In this document: piece after piece, positions 1 to 4,179 of the stretch
Numbering within the stretch: position 1 is the first letter of the stretch
Layout of the letters: each line of letters starts with the position of its first letter
NCBI GenBank assembly: GCA_016234155.1
Contig: JACRGZ010000049.1
Coordinates: forward strand, 1-11,919
Reading direction: 5' to 3'
Origin: Nitrospirota bacterium
Lineage (GTDB): Bacteria > Nitrospirota > 9FT-COMBO-42-15 > HDB-SIOI813
Length of the DNA stretch: 11,919 bases
The notes under the pieces: model-generated
The model's input: the letters and a program-made list of their open reading frames with translations, nothing else
Databases searched by the model: none
What the model was told of the DNA's origin: nothing
Position numbers and translations under genes: made by a program

Positions 1-24
1 ACTGACTGCGACCATACTGTCTGT

Positions 25-75
25 TGTCGGTGAGATTCCGACATGCGAACCGTCACCAACACTGTTCGGGTGACG
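25..75. repeat. Two tandem hairpins at the window start
   Basis: Two perfect inverted repeats stand side by side: TGTCGG (25-30) with CCGACA (38-43), and CGTCACC (51-57) with GGTGACG (69-75). A third one follows at 79-101. No convincing coding sequence covers the region: one frame is open from 2 to 73 but its translation resembles nothing I know. The row of stem-loops could be a structured leader of the ABC gene, the end of a mobile or recombination element cut by the window edge, or the terminator region of a gene to the left. I do not recognise a known RNA family. Confidence 0.45.
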
Positions 76-78
76 TCT

Positions 79-101
79 TAGACAAATGTAATGTTTGTCT
101 A
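79..101. promoter_or_regulatory. Operator-like inverted repeat upstream of ABC gene
   Basis: The arms TAGACAAA (79-86) and TTTGTCTA (94-101) are perfectly complementary, 8 bp each, around a 7-base centre. The symmetric 23-bp AT-rich site ends 24 bases before the ATG at 126. Length and spacing fit the palindromic operators bound by TetR-type or similar dimeric repressors, which often control export ABC transporters. No regulator gene lies beside it in the window, so the protein that binds is unknown. A simple RNA hairpin is the alternative. Confidence 0.4.
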
Positions 102-125
102 TGGTTTTAGGAACGGTATTCTGAT

Positions 126-818
126 ATGGCACTTATTGAGGCGAGGGAGATTACTAAAATCTATATGTTTGGAGATATTGCAGTTGATGCATTATGCACT
201 ATTTCGCTCAGCATTGAAAAGGGTGAATTCATAGCAATAATGGGTCCATCAGGCTCTGGTAAATCAACTTTTTTAAATATTCTTGGATGCCTTGACAAAC
301 CAACAACCGGCCGATATCTCCTTGAAAGTGTTGATGTCGGTAAACTTAGTAGAGACGAACTCGCTGGAATAAGGAATAAAAAAATAGGTTTTGTATTTCA
401 GGGATTTAACCTGCTTCCAAGGACATCTGCCCTTGAAAATATTGAACTACCAATGCTCTACAATGGAGTTTCAGCAGAAGAGAGAAGACAGAAGGCAACG
501 GTAGCTCTTAAGGCAGTTGGACTGGAAGGTAGGCAAAATAATTATCCGACACAGCTTTCAGGCGGTGAGCAACAAAGGGTTGCAATAGCAAGGGCGCTTG
601 TCAATGGTGCGCCCATAATACTTGCAGATGAACCTACAGGCAATCTTGACACAAAGACAAGCACCGAGATAATGAGGCTTTTGATAAAACTTAATACAGA
701 ATCTAATATTACAGTGATACTTGTAACCCATGAGACTGATATAGCTGCTTACAGCAGACGAGTAATAAAATTTCTGGATGGTTGCATTATCAGTGATGAA
801 CCGATTAAAGATTCATGA
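126..818 (+). CDS. ABC transporter ATP-binding protein, MacB/LolD type
   Basis: This is a complete 230-residue nucleotide-binding subunit. It shows Walker A GPSGSGKST (residues 40-48), the Q-loop Q92, the signature LSGGEQQR (144-151), Walker B ending in ADEP (167-170), a D-loop and the switch histidine H202. Length and sequence style, including the LP after the Q-loop and the DEPTGNLD block, match the MacB/LolD/FtsE group, which powers export or lipoprotein release together with an FtsX-like permease in the inner membrane. No permease or MacA-like adaptor gene follows; the partner may lie to the left of the window or elsewhere. The start at 126 has only a weak GGA upstream. The gene is visibly more A/T-rich than the operon further right. 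A palindrome at 854-871 separates it from the next gene, so it is probably its own transcription unit. The substrate cannot be told. Confidence 0.93.
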   Translation: MALIEAREITKIYMFGDIAVDALCTISLSIEKGEFIAIMGPSGSGKSTFLNILGCLDKPTTGRYLLESVDVGKLSRDELAGIRNKKIGFVFQGFNLLPRTSALENIELPMLYNGVSAEERRQKATVALKAVGLEGRQNNYPTQLSGGEQQRVAIARALVNGAPIILADEPTGNLDTKTSTEIMRLLIKLNTESNITVILVTHETDIAAYSRRVIKFLDGCIISDEPIKDS

Positions 819-853
819 ACGATTGGGTTTATCATTTTTGACTTGTTAATTTT

Positions 854-871
854 GTCCCGATATTTCGGGAC
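854..871. repeat. Perfect palindrome GTCCCGA/TCGGGAC
   Basis: GTCCCGA (854-860), loop TATT, TCGGGAC (865-871). With one mismatch the stem extends outward through AATTT/AAATT. It lies 36 bases after the ABC stop and could end transcription in either direction, but there is no clean T-run on either side. A related palindrome, CCCCCGA/TCGGGGG with a similar A/T loop, occurs at 8992-9013, so it is more likely one member of a dispersed repeat family that may double as a weak terminator. Confidence 0.5.
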
Positions 872-979
872 TAAATTTGAAATGTTTCTTTAAGTATTGT
901 TTAGGATTTAGGTTTGGGATTTATAAAATATAATAAAAAATCTTGTAAATCCAGTTAATCCTGTCTAAAAAGTCCCGCC

Positions 980-1022
980 GAAGGCGGTTAAGTTCATGCA
1001 GGCGAGATTGAAGGCCGTTAAG
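980..1022 (+). repeat. 13-bp direct repeat with 30-bp period
   Basis: GAAGGCGGTTAAG (980-992) recurs as GAAGGCCGTTAAG (1010-1022), 12 of 13 bases identical, exactly 30 bases apart. The first copy also forms a small hairpin, CCGCC/GGCGG (975-987). The 30-base spacing keeps both copies in the same reading frame of the small ORF at 996-1067, where each contributes A-V-K. Confidence 0.5.
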
Positions 1023-1067
1023 GAAGAGGGCGGGCAGATAGCTCGGGTTTTATTTTCAAATGGATAA
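996..1067 (+). CDS. Possible 23-residue leader peptide or gene remnant
   Basis: An ATG at 996 opens a frame that ends with TAA at 1065-1067, overlapping the first codons of the ferredoxin gene (ATG at 1060, sequence ATGGATAA). The peptide, beginning MQARLKAVKEEGG, is lysine- and glutamate-rich and would be helical. The next gene has no clear ribosome binding site, so coupling from this frame is conceivable. The upstream frame stays open back to a TAA near 967. It could instead be the tail of a decayed gene or chance. No known family is recognised. Confidence 0.2.
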   Translation: MQARLKAVKEEGGQIARVLFSNG

Positions 1068-1674
1068 CGATGAATTAGTTGACAGGAGAGGATTCTTAAA
1101 ATCAGCCTTTCATGAGATTACAAAGAAGGTATTAGAATTCTCACAGGACAGAGGAGATAGCGCCCCAAAAAAGAAGAGGAGATGGCTGCGTCCTCCCGGT
1201 GCAGTAGAGGAGAGCCTCTTCTTCTCCCGTTGTACAAGATGTAACGAGTGTATAAAGGTCTGTCCCCATCAGTGTATAAGGGGAGTTGATTCTGATACAG
1301 ATGCAGGTATTGGTACCCCTGTAATAGTCCCCAGGATTGCGCCATGTAAATTATGCACTGATCTCCCATGTATAAAGGTATGTAAAGACAAGGCGTTAAT
1401 GCCTGTAGATGACATAAGAAAGATAAAGATCGGGGTTGCATTGATCGACAGGACCAGATGCCTTAACTATATAGGGGATGGGTCATCGCTGTGCAGGAAA
1501 TGTTACACCGAATGTCCCCTGAAAGACGAGGCCATTTACCTTGAGGATTCAAGGCCTGTTGTCAGGGCTGAAAGATGTACCGGATGCGGTATATGCGAGA
1601 ATGTCTGTGAGGTAGTAAATCCTCCTTCATCCGTCAGGGTATTTCCACCTCCTGATATGTCATTTCTGCGCTGA
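1060..1674 (+). CDS. NapG/MauM-like ferredoxin with four [4Fe-4S] motifs
   Basis: This 204-residue protein has four cysteine clusters: C58/61/64/68, C96/99/104/108, C134/145/148/152 and C173/176/179/183. The spacing, including the long gap after C134, and the motif LRPPGA before the first cluster closely match NapG/MauM ferredoxins, which pass electrons from quinol or a membrane partner to a periplasmic enzyme such as nitrate reductase. An RRGFLK twin-arginine-like motif sits at residues 9-14, as in NapG, but the following stretch (AFHEITKKVLEF) is charged rather than hydrophobic, so Tat export is doubtful and a cytoplasmic or docked position is possible. No nap, mau or other oxidoreductase genes are next to it; the partner is unknown. 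The start has no clear Shine-Dalgarno site but agrees with NapG, in which the twin-arginine motif also lies close to the N-terminus. Confidence 0.85.
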   Translation: MDNDELVDRRGFLKSAFHEITKKVLEFSQDRGDSAPKKKRRWLRPPGAVEESLFFSRCTRCNECIKVCPHQCIRGVDSDTDAGIGTPVIVPRIAPCKLCTDLPCIKVCKDKALMPVDDIRKIKIGVALIDRTRCLNYIGDGSSLCRKCYTECPLKDEAIYLEDSRPVVRAERCTGCGICENVCEVVNPPSSVRVFPPPDMSFLR

Positions 1675-1742
1675 CGAAGTTACTTCTCCCTGTCGTTGCT
1701 CCGTTCCTTATTGGATACCTGGCAAATCAATTCCGCTATATT

Positions 1743-1777
1743 TTCTACTTGACGTAGAATAATAGTTGTGATAAATA
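1743..1777 (+). promoter_or_regulatory. Promoter with overlapping operator for the BlaI-type gene
   Basis: TTGACG (1749-1754), a 17-base spacer and TAAATA (1772-1777) form a sigma-70-like promoter immediately before the ATG at 1779. A perfect inverted repeat TTCTAC-TTGAC-GTAGAA (1743-1759) covers the -35 box. BlaI/CopY-family repressors bind short palindromes built from TAC/GTA half-sites over their own promoters, so this is a good candidate autoregulatory operator. The -10 box is so near the start codon that the mRNA would be leaderless or translation would begin slightly downstream, for example at 1785. Confidence 0.5.
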
Positions 1778-1778
1778 T

Positions 1779-2213
1779 ATGTTTATGGTCAAGCGTCTTA
1801 CATCAGCATTCAAACCACATAAGGCAGGTCTTGGAATGGTGCTCGGTGACATCGAAAGGCTTGTAATGGATGTCCTGTGGAGGAGAGGCGAGGCTACCGG
1901 CCGCCAAGTTTTAGAGGATATAGGGAAAGAAAAGTCCCTTGCCTTTACGACAATCCTCACCGTCATGGACAGGCTTTTAAAAAAAGGGCTTATAAGGAGG
2001 GTTAAGAAGGAGGGGCTTTTTGTTTATACACCGTCAATGTCAAAGGACGAATTTGTAAGACAGGTATCAGATGAGGTATTACAAGGTATTTTTGATATAT
2101 CTGCAAGTTCTGCAGCTTCATCCTTTGTTGACATTCTTTATAAGACGAGCCCGGAGGAGATAGAGAGGCTGTCACGGTTAATTGAGGAGAGGAAAAAGGC
2201 ATCAAAAAAATAG
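1779..2213 (+). CDS. BlaI/MecI/CopY-family transcriptional repressor
   Basis: This 144-residue protein has the winged-helix pattern of the penicillinase-repressor family. LGDIERLVMDVLWRRGEAT (about residues 22-40) is the first helix pair, SLAFTTILTVMDRLLKKGLI (about 53-72) the recognition helix region, and VKKEGLFVYTP the wing. The C-terminal half is helical, as expected for dimerisation. Relatives repress beta-lactamase, copper or stress genes and are released when a BlaR1-type membrane protease cleaves them, or when metal binds. No M56/BlaR1 peptidase gene and no beta-lactamase are in the window, so the inducer is unknown. ATG at 1779 or 1785 could be used; neither has a Shine-Dalgarno sequence. 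The gene's end is overlapped by the opposite-strand frame at 2138-2545. Confidence 0.88.
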   Translation: MFMVKRLTSAFKPHKAGLGMVLGDIERLVMDVLWRRGEATGRQVLEDIGKEKSLAFTTILTVMDRLLKKGLIRRVKKEGLFVYTPSMSKDEFVRQVSDEVLQGIFDISASSAASSFVDILYKTSPEEIERLSRLIEERKKASKK

Positions 2214-2545
2214 CCTGACGAAAACACCTTTATAATTGTCACAATTCCTATCGCTATCCCGATTATACCGAGTATAATAGCATTGACTTTCCCGCCTACC
2301 GGCATTATAGTCTTGTAAACCCAGATAAGCCCATGGAAACCTTTCCATCTTGTTTCAAAAAAATAGCTCAGGATGGAAAAGATGCCGCCGGAGAACATCA
2401 GGATTCCCCACAGAAGGAGTAAGGCATCAGCAAGTATGTGAAATCCACCGGGGAAGGAAAGGATTCTTACAGTAAGTTCACCTATGCCGGCGGCTGAAGC
2501 AATAATAACAAGTACCCAGAGGGGATGGATAATAGGTCGTTTCAT
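2138..2545 (-). CDS. Small hypothetical membrane protein
   Basis: A minus-strand frame fills the gap between the BlaI-type gene and the DedA gene. From the ATG at 2545 it gives 135 residues with at least three hydrophobic spans: one beginning PLWVLVIIASAAG, one around FHILADALLLLWGILMFSGG, and one around NAIILGIIGIAIGIVTIIKV. Charged loops between them (ETRWKGFHG, KTIMPVGGK) support a real integral membrane protein. A GTG at 2587 is an alternative start but lies inside a hairpin and adds only an odd N-terminal tail; neither start has a clear ribosome binding site. The last 25 or so residues are antisense to the end of the BlaI-type gene, which is unusual, so the stop may reflect decay or loss of an earlier one. 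I recognise no family. Confidence 0.55.
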   Translation of the reverse strand: MKRPIIHPLWVLVIIASAAGIGELTVRILSFPGGFHILADALLLLWGILMFSGGIFSILSYFFETRWKGFHGLIWVYKTIMPVGGKVNAIILGIIGIAIGIVTIIKVFSSGYFFDAFFLSSINRDSLSISSGLVL

Positions 2546-2563
2546 CTGGTTATTATATAGCAG

Positions 2564-2596
2564 AACAGTTGGGAGGACAATGCCCACCCAACTGTT
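2564..2596. repeat. 10-bp-arm inverted repeat between divergent genes
   Basis: AACAGTTGGG (2564-2573) and CCCAACTGTT (2587-2596) are perfectly complementary, separated by 13 bases. The hairpin lies between the divergent starts at 2545 and 2652 and immediately abuts the dispersed repeat at 2597-2640. It may be an operator for either gene or the edge of the repeat. Confidence 0.45.
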
Positions 2597-2640
2597 GTCA
2601 TTGCGGGCACCCCTCCGAAGGGGTGTGAAACAATCTCACA
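2597..2640. repeat. Dispersed intergenic repeat, TCATTGCGRGC...CAATCTCAC type
   Basis: The stretch begins TCATTGCGGGC, contains a perfect hairpin CACCCCT-CCGA-AGGGGTG (2608-2625) and ends CAATCTCACAAC. From memory this matches a family of interspersed repeats (TCATTGCGAGCG...AGCAATCTC) seen many times in genomes of several phyla, with a variable palindromic middle. It ends just before the DedA start codon and so displaces any original ribosome binding site or promoter. The family assignment rests on recollection; only one copy is in this window. Confidence 0.5.
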
Positions 2641-2651
2641 ACATCTGAAAA

Positions 2652-3254
2652 ATGTCCAGGATTTCCCTAAAATTCATGCGCCGGCTTTATGGCTGGGTCA
2701 TCCACTGGTCAGCAACCCCTCATGCTATTTCAGCCCTTTTCGTGATTGCCTTTGCAGAGTCTTCTTTTTTCCCTATCCCGCCGGATGTGCTGCTGATAGC
2801 CATGGTCATTGCAGTCCCGGCTAAAGCCATGTGGTATGCCTTTGTCTGTTCCGTAGGTTCTGTGCTGGGTGGCATGGCAGGTTATGGCATAGGATGGGGC
2901 CTATGGGAGGCGGTAGACAGCATCTTTATCGGACACATCTTCAGCCAGGCGGTCTTTGATAAGGTGGTTCAGGCATATAATGATAATGCATTTCTTACTG
3001 TCCTGACAGCGGCATTCACACCTATCCCATACAAAGTAATTACTATAGCCGCAGGTGTGTCAAAGATAAACTTTCTCACACTCGTTGCAGCCTCAGTAAT
3101 CGGCCGTTCCGCCCGTTTCTTCCTTGTGGCAGGTCTCCTGTCTTACTTCGGCGCCGTCATGAAGGAGAAGATCGAGAAATACTTCGACTGGCTGGCCCTT
3201 GCCTTCTTCGCCCTCCTGATAGTGGGTTTTCTGGTAATAAAGTACGTTATTTAA
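2652..3254 (+). CDS. DedA/YqaA-family (VTT domain) membrane protein
   Basis: This 200-residue integral membrane protein has the DedA/SNARE-associated layout. A first re-entrant region carries ESSFFPIPPDVLLIAM (about residues 35-50). A Gly-rich helix follows (GSVLGGMAGYGIGWGLWE). A second block, AFTPIPYKVITIAAGVSKIN (about 121-140), leads into the conserved GRSARFF stretch (about 151-157), and a C-terminal membrane span lies near 178-198. The F-x-PIP motif in both halves is typical of the YqaA branch. DedA proteins act in the inner membrane in lipid-carrier (undecaprenyl phosphate) or phospholipid flipping and envelope homeostasis; which lipid is moved here cannot be told. The ATG at 2652 directly follows a dispersed repeat with no ribosome binding site; the ATG at 2676 is an alternative. 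Confidence 0.88.
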   Translation: MSRISLKFMRRLYGWVIHWSATPHAISALFVIAFAESSFFPIPPDVLLIAMVIAVPAKAMWYAFVCSVGSVLGGMAGYGIGWGLWEAVDSIFIGHIFSQAVFDKVVQAYNDNAFLTVLTAAFTPIPYKVITIAAGVSKINFLTLVAASVIGRSARFFLVAGLLSYFGAVMKEKIEKYFDWLALAFFALLIVGFLVIKYVI

Positions 3255-3260
3255 TTCCGG

Positions 3261-3289
3261 TTGACCCGTTATCCTCAGTATGTTATAAA
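3261..3289 (+). promoter_or_regulatory. Sigma-70-like promoter
   Basis: TTGACC (3261-3266), exactly 17 bases, then TATAAA (3284-3289); each box differs from consensus at one position. Transcription would start near 3296, about 270 bases before the first gene of the lipoprotein-caspase block, giving a long leader that crosses the palindromes and the sigma-54 promoter. It may supply basal expression of the block, including its activator, or a small RNA. This is inferred from sequence only. Confidence 0.45.
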
Positions 3290-3342
3290 ACAGGACAATA
3301 AAAGTTACTTTCCATCCAAAACGTTATAAAAACCAAGCATGT

Positions 3343-3364
3343 CATGCGTGGAATTCCATGCATG
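3343..3364. promoter_or_regulatory. Near-perfect 22-bp palindrome, candidate enhancer site
   Basis: The site is symmetric about 3353/3354 (centre GGAATTCC). Ten of eleven base pairs match; the only mismatch is 3348 against 3359. It nests with two shorter palindromes, GCATG-T-CATGC (3337-3347) and TCCATGCATGGA (3355-3366). It lies roughly 120 bases upstream of the sigma-54 -24 box, the usual range for the upstream activator sites bound by dimers of sigma-54 enhancer-binding proteins. The activator encoded in the operon has helix-turn-helix motifs and is the natural candidate to bind here. Confidence 0.5.
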
Positions 3365-3389
3365 GATTGTTGTGATATATAAATCAGGT

Positions 3390-3453
3390 GATATTTAGTA
3401 ATATCCCTTGATTCGCCATTTTCTTTTATACTTCATGCAGTTAGATAATCTAA
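3390..3453. promoter_or_regulatory. Two further short palindromes in the operon leader
   Basis: GATATT-TAGT-AATATC (3390-3405) and TTAGAT-A-ATCTAA (3441-3453) are both perfect. They lie between the 22-bp palindrome and the sigma-54 promoter. They could be additional regulator or IHF-region sites, or chance in an AT-rich stretch. Apart from the sites listed separately and one doubtful 19-codon frame, I see nothing else in the gene-free region 3255-3563. Confidence 0.3.
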
Positions 3454-3482
3454 TCAGCAGGTGTGATAGATGAGAAAAAAGG

Positions 3483-3498
3483 TGGCACACTCATTGCT
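3483..3498 (+). promoter_or_regulatory. Sigma-54 (RpoN) -24/-12 promoter
   Basis: TGGCACACTCATTGCT fits the consensus TGGCACR-N4-TTGCW at every specified base. GG (3484-3485) and GC (3496-3497) have the required spacing of ten bases between them. Predicted transcription start is about 3509, leaving a leader of about 55 bases before the ATG at 3564. The third gene of the block encodes a sigma-54 activator, which makes self-activation likely. Confidence 0.82.
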
Positions 3499-3563
3499 TA
3501 TTGCTTTTAGTATAATTAGTGTTGGGTAATAATTTTTTAAAAATAAAGAAACGGAGGTGTCAC

Positions 3564-4157
3564 ATGGGTAAGTATCTTAGGGCAAGTTTAACACTATCAA
3601 TTATCTTCTGCATGGGATTATCATTTTTCGGCTGCGGGGGTGTAAAGGTGAAGCCTACAGCCCTTGAGAAGATAGGCGCCCCTGAATGGGTATATAAAGG
3701 AGGGTGGGCGTTTAAGGAGGAAAAAGGACGGGCCTTTTATGGAGTAGGCTCTGCATCAGGCATCCAGAACAGGACGCTTGCCACAACGACTGCTGATAAC
3801 AGGGCAAGAAATGAAATAGCAAAGACCTTCCAGGTATTTATCTCTTCCCTTATGAGGGACTATGCTGCATCTACAACAGCGGGAGACTTTAAAAATACAG
3901 TTGAGGAGCAGCACGTTGAGCAGGCTATTAAGACTGTAACATCCATGACCTTGTCCGGTGTAGAGGTTGTTGACCACTGGGAAGATCCGCGAAATGGAGA
4001 TTTCTATTCACTTGTGAGGGTTGATTTGGAGTCCTTTAAAAATAACATTGAAAAAATGGGCGCCTTAAATGAAAAAGTACGTGAACTTGTCAAAGAAAGG
4101 GCAGACAAGTTGCATGAGGATCTGGTGAAAGAGGAAGAGCGGATTAAGAGTCAATAA
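3564..4157 (+). CDS. LPP20-like lipoprotein
   Basis: The ATG at 3564 is chosen because GGAGG (3553-3557) lies six bases before it and a clean signal peptide follows; a GTG at 3519 in the same frame has neither. The 197-residue protein has a basic start, a hydrophobic core and a lipobox-like FFGC with the modified cysteine at residue 24. The mature part carries the pattern PEWV ... FYGVG ... ADNRARNEIAK ... VEVVDHWEDP ... FYSLVRVD, which I associate with the LPP20/FlgP lipoprotein family. The C-terminal about 40 residues are a charged helix. Family members sit on the outer membrane, some as flagellar outer-membrane rings, but no flagellar genes are here. It is homologous in outline to the N-terminal half of the next gene, which starts 22 bases after its stop. 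Its role in the operon is unknown. Confidence 0.78.
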   Translation: MGKYLRASLTLSIIFCMGLSFFGCGGVKVKPTALEKIGAPEWVYKGGWAFKEEKGRAFYGVGSASGIQNRTLATTTADNRARNEIAKTFQVFISSLMRDYAASTTAGDFKNTVEEQHVEQAIKTVTSMTLSGVEVVDHWEDPRNGDFYSLVRVDLESFKNNIEKMGALNEKVRELVKERADKLHEDLVKEEERIKSQ

Positions 4158-4179
4158 AGAGAGATAGGAGATTCAGGTG

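Noticed and set aside
854..871. Intrinsic terminator after the ABC gene
   Set aside because: The stem is good but no T-run follows on either strand; kept as a palindromic repeat only.
929..934. TATAAT as a promoter for the ferredoxin gene
   Set aside because: The region is very A/T-rich and no convincing -35 sequence sits 16-18 bases upstream.
961..1055. Riboswitch upstream of the ferredoxin gene
   Set aside because: There is one small hairpin and a direct repeat, but I could not match any riboswitch core I know.
3511..3516. Perfect TATAAT as a sigma-70 -10 box
   Set aside because: No -35 box at acceptable spacing and no extended -10 TG; it coincides with the predicted sigma-54 start region.
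3470..3529. A 19-codon frame beginning MRKKVAHSLLIAFSIISVG that looks like the start of a signal peptide
   Set aside because: It stops at 3527-3529 and spans the sigma-54 promoter itself; the real gene starts at 3564 with a strong ribosome site. Probably chance or a small remnant.
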